A stretch of DNA of 64,000 nt from Cordilura impudica. Taxonomy: Eukaryota > Arthropoda > Insecta > Diptera > Scathophagidae. Location of the stretch: NCBI GenBank assembly GCA_963682025.1, contig OY821520.1, positions 91,048,492-91,112,491 of the forward strand, in the 5' to 3' direction. The notes under the pieces are model-generated. The model ran no database searches and was not told the origin of the DNA. It saw only the letters and a list, made by a program, of their open reading frames with translations. The translations under genes were made by a program, and so were the position numbers. Positions 12,236 to 25,289 of the stretch are shown one piece after another. Every line of letters begins with the position of its first letter. Position 1 is the first letter of the stretch.

Positions 12236-13904
12236 TAAAAACATCATTATTATAAACGGTTCTTGATCTAATTCTTCATTATGATGGTTTCGGTAAAATT
12301 TACTTATTTGTTATTTATTACATAATAAATTCTAATTTTCTGAAAATATAAAAACTCCATTAAAACTCTGCTTATATCTGTGTTTTGGAAGCCAACTGAT
12401 GTAAATCTTGATAACCACTATAAAAACCTTAAGTCGCAAATCCGGAAATGCATCAGTTGATTCAAGTCCTTAATAGTCACGATTGTTAAAATCAAACAGT
12501 TGAGTTCAATATTAGCAGAAGATAATTAGAACAGGAAATTGACCACTAAACTAATATATATCTGCCATACCAATATTTTTCCAATATATATTTGGTAAAA
12601 AGCGCCGTTATGTATGACAAAGATAACTTGGTTTTAATTATTTTATTATTTTCTTAAGTTTTAAAGAAGGACTATTTCATACCCCTTCCCCTTTTCCTTT
12701 CAAAATTAATAACAACTAACTTAATTAACGTTGAAAAAAGCTGCTAAACAAACTAATGACAGACAACCTGGTGTTTACGCAAAAACATATATATATATAC
12801 AAAAAATCTGTCAAAAATTTATGAATTGGTATTGACAGCATAAAAGCACCCTTTTGAGTTCAATGGTTTATATTTTTCCATACAATGTAGTTATCAAAAC
12901 AACATCCTGTTATTCATCTATGTTATACAAAACATATAAAGCACTAAAACAATTTCAAACAATACGCAGATACTAACTGGACCCTCATTCTTACGTACGA
13001 GTACGAGGGTTTATGTTAAAGGGTTGTTGCAAACATTCATACCATCTTGTTTTTATGCAAATGAATAATGTGCATAAATCAAGTTTTTGACTGATTTGCA
13101 AATACCGGTATTTTTTGCTTTTCTGCATGTGCTTAAACCATCCATAAGGAATATATGAAATAACAGTACTCACACACATATGAATATCTATAGATGAATT
13201 GATGCGTTTGTGTAAGAGTAGAAAAAAACACCGGACATTATTTAATTACCAATATGAGTTGCGCGTATAGTAGACATATACAACAAACAAATAGAAACAA
13301 CAATAACAACATAGAAACTGTCGACAGTGATTTGTTGATTTGATAATGGTCTTTTGTTAGAAATTATTTTGAAAAAAAAAATTTTAATTTAAATTCAATA
13401 CAAATTTCAAAATTATGCGTCGTATTTAATTTTAATGTTTTAAATATCAAACGTTATTTTTTTTAATAAGCATTAGGAATAAATTCCAAATATAATTTCG
13501 CAATAAATTAATAAATAAATTTCTTTAAATTATTAAATAAAAGGTTTTTGTACAAATAATTATGTAAACAAAAAAAATTAAAACATCATATTTAAAAATA
13601 GACTGAATAATAAAATAATTTCTCTATGCCAGATTTAAAAGGAATAACGTGGGACGCATAGAAGAGCTAATTGTAAGAGGAGATTGTGATCTATTTCGTT
13701 CTTTTTAAATCTTACTTTTAAAATCGTACCAACAAGATTAAGAAAAAGGACCGTTATTCATTTTTGTCCACTTTAGAATGTGGTACACAAACTTCGTTTT
13801 TATTTAAATAATTATTTCTGGTATTTTTCAGCTGATTCTAAATATTCGTCAATCTCTATTTGTCTAAAAACATATTATTTCTTTCTTTTATCCCTATACG
13901 AATA
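12236..13904. other. no gene seen
   Basis: AT-rich. Short frames have no domain signature. A TATATATATATA run is present near 12790. Nothing else could be assigned. Confidence 0.5.
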
Positions 13905-15303
13905 AGTATTTTTTTTTTTTTTTTAATTGTTTATTTATAATGAAAGATATAATTGCAAACTCCAAATAAACAAAAAGTATAAATATAACTTATTTTATAT
14001 ACAAAGTCCCATTTTAGCGAGCTCTCAAGTATAATATTTATTTAATAGTAATGTTATTTTTTTCTATCACTTATACATAAATACAAGGAAGCATGTAAAT
14101 ATAAGATTAAATGTAAGTAAAAAGGCTAACAAAAACTTACTTTTATATTGGCTAGAATAAAAAAATAAGGTCCAATGGTTAAAATTAAAAAGGATAATTA
14201 TTGGGTGAGCCACCAATATTTTTTAAGGTTTATATTATGTTTAAGATTTTTATCATCCGAATAAATACTTGTGTCAAATCGACAATTTTCTGATTTTAGG
14301 TAATTACAATTTATTGTTTTGATATTGGCTCGTCTATAAATATGGTAAATTATAGGAATGCCATCTTTATTCTGAATAAAACCATTTCTATCGAGGAAAG
14401 GAAAAGCTTCGGTGGAACATGTCCATTTAGTAATGTTTTTGAAATGTACCCTTCGGAAACATAGTAGGGAGCCATGATCAAGTTATTTTCGATGGTAAAC
14501 ATACTACTTAAAATGTGATCTCTTATGACATGAATAATGAAATTATCAAATCTGGATATCTCAGCTTTTTCATAAAGAATTTTGTTTGATATAAATTTTT
14601 TGTAGTTACTACTCTGAGATCTATATAAAGACGTGCAATGCCTGAGGCATTTCCTTTCGAATATGCGTATCTTCTCCATATATGAAGGAGATATGTTAAA
14701 CCATATTTGGCAACCATATGATAGAACTGGTCTTATTAAAGATTGGTACATTATAATTTTAATCGTTGATTGTATATATTTAGAAAAAAATAATTTTTTA
14801 TACATGAAAAAAGCATTTTTAGTCTTAGTTAGTTGTTGGTTTATATGATTGTGAAAGTACAGAAATTTATCTAGATGAATACCTAATAATTTAACAATTT
14901 GCTTTACTGGAATATTTATATTATTAATTGATTTAATACCAAAAGATTTCCAGTTTCTTCATATATTGCTGTTGCATTTCCCAACTGGTGGTCTGAAAAG
15001 AATACACTCGCATTTGTTTAAATTTATTTTCATATGCCAGTCTAAGGAATATTTTTCAATAATTAAAAACTTATTTTGCAAACTGTTATTAATTTTCTCT
15101 ATTGTATTGTCGGCGTGGTAGATAGTAATGTCGTCTGCAAAAGCAATAATGTTGACTATTTTTTCTAGTAAATCGAATAAGTATAAATTAAATAGAATTG
15201 TAGAGTTGACGGTACCTTGCTGTAATCCATTAACAATTGTAAATTTTTTTGTGCCAACTGTATCTTTATTAGAAACGGAAAATGTTTTATTATTCAACAT
15301 ATT

Positions 15304-15717
15304 AGGTCTGTTCCCCCACGATGTTGAAGCATGTTCAAGTATGTTGAACATTAGTCGAGTGCGTTCCTCCAGAAAAATGTCAAGCTAAAGAGAGAGACAT
15401 TTACAGTTTCTCACCACAACTCACCATGCTTGAACAGCTTGAATTTTGCAAAACAAATTTGTGTGAGTGTGTTTCAACCATTTACGAAAAGTGACAGAAG
15501 CAGTTGTTTTCGTTCGTTGTTTTGGTTTTTTGATTTCTGTCAAAAAGAATAAAATTTTGGTAAAAATAAATAAAATGGAAAAATTAGTTTTATATGAAAA
15601 TTTATTGGAATCAAGCAGTGATTCAGAAGAAGAATTAATTATGAATCATGGTTGAAATTACTCAATGCTTGAGTTTTTCTAGACTTTTAAAAGATATTGT
15701 TCTGGCGGAACAGACCT
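15304..15717 (+). mobile_element. Harbinger-like MITE (414 bp), ATT target duplication
   Basis: Terminal inverted repeats are AGGTCTGTTCCCCCA on the left and the complement of AGGTCTGTTCCGCCA on the right (14 of 15 matching). The 3-bp ATT lies on both sides (15301-15303 and 15718-15720). Removing the element and one ATT leaves the codons for HN-ML of the surrounding reverse transcriptase in frame. TIRs that begin near GGTCTGTTC, a 3-bp duplication and a short acidic ORF suggest PIF/Harbinger, but no transposase remains to confirm it. Confidence 0.8.
15575..15655 (+). CDS. short ORF inside the MITE, possible start of a Harbinger-type transposase
   Basis: A 26-codon frame from an AUG in a good context (ATAAAATGG) encodes MEKLVLYENLLESSSDSEEE followed by six residues and a stop. 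Hydrophobic residues followed by a Ser/Asp/Glu run is a common start for Harbinger-type proteins. It is probably a fossil of the parent element's coding start and not a functional peptide. Confidence 0.3.
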   Translation: MEKLVLYENLLESSSDSEEELIMNHG

Positions 15718-16421
15718 ATTATGTATGAGAATTACAAAATGTAACGGAAATTTAAATTTTAATAATTTGTATATTAAGCCTGGTATCCAAATACTATCGA
15801 AAGCTTTTTTGAAGTCAACTAAACAGGCACCAGTATATAATGATTTGTTTAGGTTCCACTGAATATCTGAAACAAACAAGTGAATTGCATGTATCGTTGA
15901 GTGCTTGTATTTAAATCCGAAGTGCTTTTCGCTAACTATATTCTTGGAGTCGCACATCTTTACAATGTTAATATTTAAACAGACTTCAAATACTTTGCTG
16001 ATATTTGGAAGCAAGCTAATTGCCCGTAAATTTTTCGGATTGCTCGTTTCTTTATTTTTTTTAGGTAAAACTATCACCTTAGATTGCTTCCAAGCACGAG
16101 GAAAGTAAGCATTATTCAACATGTTATTGAAAAGTATTCCATATTTGGACTTGTCCATAAGTATTTTATAAACTAGTTATTATTATTATTATTTTATTTT
16201 TTCAGAGAGGTACTATTCCCATTGGTGTGGATCCCCCAGTTTTTGGTTTGGAATTTTGATTTAATAACCTCTGAAGCTGCACAAGGTTTCAATTCTTTGT
16301 CAATCATCCTAAATGTATATCCAAAATGTCGGTAAGGCAACTTTGACATTTGTCAACCGATTGCCTTAAGAACACATGTTTTTGAAACATCACTTGAGTA
16401 AAACTTCCCATCTATATCGCC

Positions 16422-17440
16422 TTACACCAAGCCAACCATTGAAATATGTCGTTGAGTTCTGTACATATCGTCGAAAATATCATGATAAAGAAGCACCTCG
16501 ACGCCTAAGATATTCCAAGACATGAACTGGTTGAAGCGGTAAGAGAAAGTATTGCTGAGAACCCAAATGAGTCGTGTCATCACCGGGCGCAACAATTTGG
16601 GGTCAATGAAACTATTTTGTGGCGCATTTTGATAATTATTTGCGTTTGCTTCCATACAAAATGCAATTGGCTCAAAAGAATTTTGACGGTAGATCGGCCA
16701 AGTCGCTTGCAATCCGTCAAATAGTCGTTTGAAGAGTTGACGCTGAACCTGAATTTTGGAAGCAAATCTTAATGACCGACGAGTCCAATTTTACATTCTG
16801 TCGCAACGGAAACAGAGAATCCATCCTAGATTCAGCAAATACAATTGCATGGTCAAAGGGTAACTGTTTGGCCCGGCGATTGCCCCAAAACGACGATTGG
16901 GCCACTCTTCTTCAGACAGTCAATGGGAAACCATATTGGTAAATGTTGGCTTTTATGTCTGCCCGAATATGTGTGAAAAATATATGGATGCTTATTGGTT
17001 TCAACAAGATGCTGTATAATGTCAAACTGCAAATCAAACAATGCAGTTTCAGGAACAAAAATTCCCTGGCCGTGTGATGTGTAGAAAAGGCGACATTGAC
17101 TGGCCACCCACAACTCCAGATCTGACCGCCTCCGGACTTCTTCTTATGGGGTTATATGAAAGCAAAGTATACAATAACAAGCCTCAGATTATTTACGGAG
17201 CTCAAGTCAAATATTAGTGACGAAATCATCTCTTACCGCCGAATATGCTCGAGAAAGTTACGGAAAATGAAAAAAAAAATAAATAAATTTCGACGCGTCC
17301 AAAAGTAATGGACATTAGATTAACGTTACATTTGAAAAGTAGTCCAAATGAATTGAAAAGGGCCAAGTTAAATAAAAATGTCACGAATATGGAAACCGAT
17401 TGCTTTTTTAAGATACTCAATATGAAAAGATGGCGCATCC
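16422..17440 (+). pseudogene. Tc1/mariner-group transposase relic
   Basis: Plus-strand pieces in shifting frames give VRESIAENPNES, LLPYKMQLAQ, PEFWKQILMTDESNFTFC (a TDES catalytic block near 16755-16800), WFQQDAV near 17000, VMCRKGDIDWPPTTPDLTAS near 17080-17140 (third acidic site region) and GLYESKVYNNKP. This matches the insect IS630/Tc1/mariner group whose proteins carry FQQDGA and WPPRSCDLTPLD. Stops and frameshifts are frequent. The outer limits are approximate, and terminal repeats were not located. Confidence 0.75.
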
Positions 17441-20382
17441 TGTACACGCTCAATTTATTAATCAAAATTATCAAGAGCGTTTAACATTGCCATTCAGTTC
17501 TGAGCAATGTTCAAAGTTTCAAGTGATTTATCTGAATTATTATTTATTTATCTGATTATTAGTCTAAAATCCATTTCTAAATTTGTACCGAAAAAACCAA
17601 CAAATATAACATGAGTAATTTCATTTGTATTAAAATCTTGAAATCTTTAACTAAAATCTTCCTCTTACCAAAAAAAAAAATAAAAATACTTATTTAAATA
17701 TTCTATATATCATCAATACTGAGAAAAAGAGTACTACTCAAAGGGTAAATTTCAGAAGCCTGATTAGATGGATTTATCTTGGCATCCGGCAGGGCTATGT
17801 ATTTGCTGTATTTGCTTGTAGTCGATGAAGATATGCTGGCGAAAACGACGGAAGCATGCACTCATCATTGGATTACGCATAAAAAAAAGGTCTTTAGCAC
17901 AAACACGAACTATGCAAGCACACTAATCCTGGCAATTTTTTTTTTTTTTTTTTTTTGGTATCACGAACCGTAAGCTAAAAGCACGTAGTACGACGAACTG
18001 CATTAAACCCTTCTATATAGATTTGGGACCTTCTACACCTGACAAACAGCGCTACTAAGATAATTTAAACTTTCACCACCCGTGGGTTGTCTACATTAGC
18101 AAATGCTTCTGGCCAAACAGAATAAGCAACATGGACCTTCTTAACTTGACAAGCCATTAACACTATAGCCAAAACAGCTCTGAAATACAACCCAAAAGGT
18201 GCCCGTCAACATAGACATGTAATGGTATTTTCTCAAAAAAAATTTGATCAAGATGTAACGGACAGTTAAGGAGACGGCACGTTCTTTCAAGCTAGGGCTC
18301 GCCGGATAGGGTGGGGGTTTTGACTCCTAATTTGCCCAAAATTCCATAACCATTAACAAAAAAAAAAAATCGAACGTGCAAACTATAAACAGACTGACAA
18401 ATAATATACATGTTTACTAAGCTGAAACTAATATAGAACTAACTATCGATTTTGCCAATTGTGATCATGATGATTTGACCACATGCCCGTACCAACCATT
18501 AGTTCACCTTTTTTCCATTTGATATATTTAAGGGAACCCCGAAATCTTTCCAGTTTGGCTCTATTTATTTCAAACTCTGTTTAGTTCATTTTAACTTCAA
18601 ATGTTTTATTAAGTTTTCATGAATGAAATATAGTAACTACTGATTCGAACTCCCATATGGTAGGATAAGAACACTTTACATACTAAATAATATTAACAAA
18701 TAAGAAAGTTAAGAAAAATAAGAGAAAGAAATAAATTTAAAAAAAAGTGTTATAAAACAACAAAATTTATTGTAATACTTAAGATTATAAAATTAGAACT
18801 TACTCATTCAATCCCACGTTGCATAGGCCTGTGCAGGTGTTGTTGTTGTAGAGTTAATTAAATTTTATGTACGGATAATGAAGGTGAATTTGGAGTATGG
18901 AGAAGCATGGATTAACTTAAGAGAAATGTTGTTTTCAAGAGTTATTTAAGTCAATATTAAAAAAAAATTTTTTTTTATGGATTAGTATAACACACATGCT
19001 TTTCTGTACTCTAAAGGAATGAATTATATTAATTTGTAGAACGGTAGTAAATTTAGGGTAAGATAGGGAGAGTTAAATATAGAAATAATTAGGTTATGTA
19101 GGAAAAGTTACATTTTAATAATTTAGAATTAGGTGTTAGGGTTATGAAAATTAAATTAAAGGGAAATATCGAAAGATATGAAAATAATTTCTGTTGACGG
19201 TCCTAAGGTATTGAAATTCGTAAATTTAGTCTCCGGCAGGTGGTGGTTTTGTCGTTGTTGGTAGTTTAAATCTGTGTTTTGCTTAATCAGGTAAGGTAAT
19301 CGAATTAGCTGTTTAGCTGCGAGCTGGCAGGAAATATCTCTGTGCCTCAAATTAGTTTTTTTTTTCTTTTAATATCGCAATGATATTAGCGCTTAACCAA
19401 AGCGTGGTAATAGGACACATTAATAAAAACGTGTTCCTCAGTGTTACGTGTACACGTTGGTGGCTGACACGTGGCTTCCGGGGACAAAACCCCTGCCACG
19501 GATTCCAGTAAATTTCGGAAGGTGCTAATTTGAAAAGGATGGGATATTGTTAATATAAATCGAAAGACGATTTTATATAGAATTAACGAATAATTACCTT
19601 GCGATTTTTATTTTCTTCTTTATGATAAAAATCAGGAAAGGTAAAAGTTATATTATGTAAATAATTTAAAAGGCAAGACCGTACTCGTAAAAGTGTAGTA
19701 ACTTCAACTATAATTTAATAATGTTGTACATCAACCATATAATTTATGTAAAATTGTTCAATTTGACTTTGATAGCAATTCTATTGTAGAACTTTTGCTT
19801 TCCCCGTGAACACTTTATATTTTATTTTAAGGTTTGCACTTAACAAAATTCAAGTTTAAAATCCAATTTTATCTCGAGAGCTTTCACAATCGTACCAAAC
19901 CTTTAATAGCTAATGATCTCGGTAGTTACTATGTGATTAACACACGCCAATTATTCTTTTTTTTTATAAAACTAACGGGATCTTTTCTTATTTCTTCTTC
20001 AATTTCATTCATCGAAGTGGAGACTAATGAAATTAAAACATCAATGAGACAGTGTTGGGTAAATGTTGGTAATAGATAATTCGAAATAGTTTTGGTACGG
20101 ATGGGTTTTAAGGGAGTAAATAAAATAACATGTATCAAACAAATTGAGGTTGTGCAACAGTCACAGACACCCAAAATCCACCTAGCATATATCAACGCTA
20201 AATGAATTAAACGCAGCACGACTAACATGGAACAAAGTAAAAAAAAAAACAGCCCACAACGAAACTGAAGACGGTTGCTGTCTCTTATCAGAAAATATAG
20301 CGTGGCGGCAAAAAGGTCATAATATTTTATAAGAGAATGAATTCATACTGAACCTTGTTACCAGGTTCGTTGAGTCTGTGAA
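17441..20382. other. no gene identified
   Basis: AT-rich. A GC-richer island near 19390-19500 on the minus strand reads as a protein-like stretch (ESVAGVLSPEATCQPPTCT) that resembles a TE remnant but is too short to name. A long T run is present at 17938-17956. No domain or promoter was recognised. Confidence 0.4.
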
Positions 20383-21058
20383 GAAAAAGTATAATGAGTT
20401 TGTGCTGAAGTTTGTAACTACGAAAAATATTTGACCTAGGGTCGATGTAGCGATGTCCGTCCATCCGCTCGTCAGTCTGTTTAACTGTCCATCTCTGTAA
20501 ACTTTGTAATCAAAATACAGGTGATGAAATTTGATATATGAGCTTCTATCAGCAACAGGATGAACGCTACAAAAATTGGTAAAAATGGGTGCATATTCAA
20601 ACCTAGTACCCATTTAAACGACTCCTAGAGATCGACTTAAATTACCATAACACCCAGATTATCATATAGATCTCAAACAAATTGGGTCTTTGTTTGTTTA
20701 TTTCATCCATCAGTAGTACAAAAATAAACCCTTAGCCCCACATAAAGCTGCCCTGATCTTCACTTAAACCTATTAAAAAAATATTGCACAGATTTTTTTC
20801 AAATTTAATTTATATACGTTTTTCAAAAAATATGTTACATTACCAAATATGGTCAGCATCGGTCCATTTTTCGACCTAGTTCCCCTATAAATATAGCATC
20901 CGATATGAACTTTTTTAGATCTACAGGCAAAAAAAAATAAAAGTTTCACTCATATATGGTTTGTGTTTGTTTTCTAAGCCGAATTAGTTGGACCTAACAC
21001 CAATTTTCCAAACACATGTCATAGGATAGCGGTGTATACCGATTATAATTTTCTTATT
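20383..21058 (+). repeat. DINE-1-like repeat, diverged copy
   Basis: Family order is kept (TTTGTAACTACGAAAAATAT, GATGTCCGTCCATCC, TCGGTCCATTTTTCGACC, TATAATTTTCTTA), but many internal deletions and substitutions are present. The terminal palindrome is eroded (GCGGTGTATACCGATTATAA). Confidence 0.75.
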
Positions 21059-21314
21059 TATTTATTTTTTTTTTTTTTTTTTAGAAAATGTACGTTCATT
21101 CGAAAATTTACCAGTTTAAAAGTACCAGTTTTCCCATTTTTTTTTTTTGCCGTTTAATTCGAACTTTTACGGGACTTGAATTAATATAAAACTTATTCTT
21201 GTCCAATGTTCGTTTCTCTGGTGGAATCTACATATAAAATTTCATATTCCGAAATTACTTCGTAAATATAACACAAAAGTTACCCTCTTACACTTACGGG
21301 CCGTTTTAACCGAA

Positions 21315-21447
21315 ATTCGGTCTATGTTCAGACCTAGTCCCCATACGAATGACCCCTATGAAATCGACATAAATTGCCATAAGATCCAAATTATCATATA
21401 GATCTCAGTAAAATTGGGTCGGTATGTATTATATTGGTATTATTTAA
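21315..21447 (+). repeat. DINE-1-like repeat, short fragment
   Basis: Internal family sequence (TCTATGTTCAGACCTAGTCC, then AAATCGACATAAATTGCCAT) ends where the reverse copy at 21449 begins. The sequence just upstream (about 21220-21310) is also found, diverged, at 22955-23020 (CCAGTGGAATTCATATACCA versus CTGGTGGAATCTACATATAA). Confidence 0.65.
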
Positions 21448-21448
21448 C

Positions 21449-22258
21449 AAGTAAGAAAATTATAGTCGGTCTAGACCGACTATACGATACCCCATACCAT
21501 GCGTTTAGAGACCCTACCTCCCAGGCCCAATCAATTGGATATAGAAAATAAGCATAAACCAAATTTGAGTGGGATTTTTAATAATTTTTTTGGCTGCAGA
21601 TATGAAAAAGTTCATATCGGATGCTATGTCCATGTATATGGGGACTAGGCCAAAAAAAATCGACCGATCCAGACCATGTTTGGTAAGGTCTCTTGTATTT
21701 TGCAAAAATATATACAAACAAAATTTGAGAAGTCAGTGCAATATTTTTGCTTTTTGATAGATTTAAGTGAAGATCGGGAAGCAGCTCTATATGGGGCCTA
21801 TGACTTAGAGTTGCCCCATAGGGATCATTTTTGGACTACTGATTATTGGATATAATAAACAGATACAAACCCAATTTGACTAAGATTTATAGGATAATTT
21901 GGATTCATAGTCATAAGTCGATTTCATAGGGGTCGTTTGTATGGGGGCTAGGTCTGCACATGGACCGATTCTCACCAATTTCAACAGCGTTTATCCTATG
22001 GTCGATAAAAGCTTATGTACCCAATTTCATCAAAATATATTAATATTTGCGACGTGCAGTTTGATTACAAGCTTTACATGGACACACAGACAGACGGACG
22101 GACGGACGGACGGACGGACATCGTTAAATCGAATCAGAAAGTGATTCTGAGTCGATCGGTATAATAAAAGATGGGTCTATGTCAAATATTTTTGGTAGTT
22201 ACAAACAGCAGCACAAAGTCATTATACCCAAACCACATAGTCGTATAGGGTATAATAA
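21449..22258 (-). repeat. DINE-1-like repeat, full copy, reverse orientation
   Basis: A complete copy bounded by ACAAGTAAGAAAATTATAGT on the left and the TATACCC-type end near 22255 on the right. It carries the perfect palindrome TAGTCGGTCTAGACCGACTA near 21465 and a GGAC microsatellite near 22090-22120. It is one of the best-preserved copies. Confidence 0.9.
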
Positions 22259-22317
22259 GAATATAGTGTACGTGGCAAGAATTAAAAACTCTTATTAATT
22301 TATAATCACTTTCCGAG

Positions 22318-22873
22318 TCGATTTAGCGATGTCCGTCCGTCCGTCCATGTAAACCTTGCAATCAAACTACACGTCGCAAATATTTTGATGAAATTTGGTA
22401 TATAAGCTTCTACCGGCCACAGGATGAACCCTATTGTAATTGGTGAAATTCGGTCCATGTCCAGACCTAGTCCCCTTACGAATGACCCCTATGAAATCGA
22501 CATAAATTGCCATAAGATCCAAATTATCATATAGATCTCAATCACCTTGGGTTGGTTTATGTTTATTATATCCATTAATCAGTAGTCCAAAAATAATCCC
22601 TATAGGACAATTCTTAGGCATAGGCCCCATATAGAGCTGCTTCCCGATCTTCACTAAAATTTATCAAAAAACAAAAATATTGCACAGATTCTTCTCAAAT
22701 TTGGTTTGTGTATATTTTTTCAAAATATAAGTGAAATTACCAAATACCGTCAGGGTCGGTCCATTTTTCGACCTAGTCCCTATATATATATGGCACCCGA
22801 TATGAACTTTTTCATATCTGCGGCCAAAAAAATTAATAACAATGCCACTCAAATTTGGTCTTTGCACCCTTTT
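22318..22873 (+). repeat. DINE-1-like repeat, lacking both ends
   Basis: Runs from GAGTCGATTTAGCGATGTCC through the GTCC microsatellite to CACTCAAATTTGGTCTTTGC. The first about 100 bp and the terminal hairpin are absent. It lies head to head with the copy at 21449-22258. Confidence 0.8.
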
Positions 22874-25289
22874 CCAATTACGGGCCGTTTTTATTCCCTT
22901 GATATCCAAATTTCCAAAAGGTTTCCTCTCATCTGATGTTTCTATCTCCAGTGGAATTCATATACCATATTTCATATTCCTAGATTCGTTTTCTTAGAAG
23001 ATACCAAAAAGTAAAACTTTTACTCTTTTTGGACGTTTTTCCCCTTTTTGGATATTTTTACCCCCTTTATGTACGAATTTTTAAGAATCCCTTCTTAATG
23101 TATCTTTAGGCAGCGAGGGGAACCTACAGTCCAAATTCCAAGTTTCTGGGTCGAAGCGTTTGGGCTGGGCGATGATTATCGTCAACGGAACTCTTTTATA
23201 TATAGAGATAGTATATTTTCAAACTTTTTTACGCGATTTACTGCTTAAACCAAAACATGTATCTGAAACACATTGTAATTCTAAATTGAGGAATAAATCT
23301 ATTACCATAAATGATTAAAACTTTGTTTGCCCTTATGAGAGCGAATGCTTTAGTTACAGTTTGACAAAAATTAAAAAATATTAATCAAAATAAAATTAAA
23401 GTATTTAAAGAATATGCCAAAAAAAAAATCTAAACTTTACCATGATAATGATCTAAATAATGAATTTTTTTGGACAAACAAAAGTCACATACAAATTCAA
23501 AGGAAGATAGACACAAATAAATGAAAATTCAAATGAATGAATTCCATGCTGGTCAACAATAGCCCCAAATGACATGACTACCCAAAAAAATGTTTGTTTC
23601 ATTATTGCATGTTAGTGAAGGAATAAATGGATGATGAGTGAATGGCTGGCTGGCTTATCTGAAAATTTGTGATGTTTATACACCTGCATGTGTCGTCATA
23701 ATTTTATTCATACAAATCTGTTGAGATATATTCATTTAGCTCTTACAATTCAACAACAAATGAAAGCGATTTTGTTTTTCTATAAAGTTTTGTAAGAGGA
23801 TTCAAAAATATGAATTCATTAGGTGGGCACTTAAAGGATTTTTTTAATGGTAATCTAAAATATATGAAATGGTTTAGAAATAGGTTTTATACTTTAATGT
23901 TTACGAAGGTCAAGATCGAGAATTTAAAATTGTGGCACTAATCCAGTTATTTGTTTTTAAATTAAGTGATGGAAAAATTGTGAGAAATAAGAAATTTTTT
24001 TGGTGTTAATCGAAGTGCCGATAAATCTCTAGTTAATGAGTCACTATCATTCTAGTGTTAAATACCATTTTTCCAGAATACCAATTTGAGCCATTATAGA
24101 CAAGTCCAAATAAAAAACATAAATATATGAGCTCAAAATACTCAACATATCTCTTTCTAACTTCAAATTCAAACGAATGAATTATTTTCATGTTTGTTTG
24201 TTGAAATATTTTGTGAGAGTGTCCTAGTATTTTGTTAGTCTCACACTTTTTGACATTTTGGACAAAATTTTGTTGTCTCTATTTAAGTTTTTGTTCACTT
24301 TTTATCTATATATCTTTAGAAAAACATACATGTGAATTGAATACATCTGCTTTTTGTTTCATTTTCATTAACCCTTGTTCATTGTATGCATGACTGGCAA
24401 AAATAACCTTAATATATTTCATGTAGCAAAAAAAAAAACAACCATAATAACCCGTCTGACCTTTTTTTCACTAAGGCGAGCAAAATTTATTTATTTTTCA
24501 TAATTCGTTATGTTTTTCAAGGGTGAATATTATTTGCAATTATAATTATTATTTGCCCATTTCCTCTTCACCAATAACGCATACACTTCCTAACTGTGCA
24601 TAGGATATCCGTTTTTGTTTTCAGCAGGTGGTTGTTTGTGGATGGCTAGAAAAGAAAAAATTAGTTTGTTTACACACTAACCTTCTGGAGCGAGCGGTTA
24701 AGCCACTAAAGATGCTAATTTTATTTAGTTGCACATTCGAGATTATGACCCCTACCCTCAGATGTTAGTTTTTCTGCCTTTTTATAGCCATCATATGCAT
24801 ATGAGTTACTTACATAAATAGTACATGTGCATATATCCTTATTTCGATAGAGACGAAAAAAAAATCACATAATTACATTGTATAAATTTATGCGCTGTTT
24901 ACTTTTATTAGCTTCTCTACAATTCACTTTGTATGTTTCGAGGGTGGAATATCATTAGGTTTTCGCAAAAGGTCCACCCTCCTGGCTTTGATTGATGTAA
25001 ATTATTTGAGTTTTTTTTTTGTTTACTTGTTCTTGCGTCCATGGGTATACGTCGAAGGTGTTTACAGCAACAACAAAAAAAATGCTGCCTTTGATGAGGT
25101 TTATTGAGCTAACTTTCAGTTAAGGTGGTCAAAATACATTAGTAACATTTGGTTGGTTGGATTTATACAAAGTGACAAAAACATTGGAGATATTCAATTT
25201 AAAAAATTTTAAAATTCTTTAAATTTAAAAAAAATTTTTTTTTATTTTCGCAATTTCTTTTAAATATATCGGGCTTTAAAGAAATAGTC
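22874..25289. other. no gene seen
   Basis: After a shared repeat segment to about 23210, the sequence is AT-rich with no supported reading frame on either strand. It has no detectable internal repeats at the scale I could inspect by eye. Confidence 0.5.

Larger units (their letters stand above)
13905..16160 (-). pseudogene. non-LTR reverse transcriptase copy split by a MITE
   Basis: Minus-strand ORF2 fragments run 16158 to 15721, 15300 to 14959 and 14805 to 14350. In order they contain NAYFPRAWKQSKVIVLPKK, LRAISLLPNISKVFE, CLVDFKKAFDSIW (first catalytic Asp), NGLQQGTVNSTILFNLYL, IIAFADDITIYH (FADD catalytic pair) and LIRPVLSYGCQIW. A T-run at 13910-13924 (poly-A on the coding strand) is a plausible 3' end. 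The RT core is well preserved apart from the MITE at 15304-15717 and frameshifts near 14805-14960. Endonuclease and ORF1 are absent, so this is a 5'-truncated copy. The clade (Jockey/I group) is uncertain. Confidence 0.8.

Noticed and set aside
16422..17113. Minus-strand frames of 61-96 codons over the Tc1/mariner relic.
   Set aside because: The transposase motifs read on the plus strand; these are antisense.
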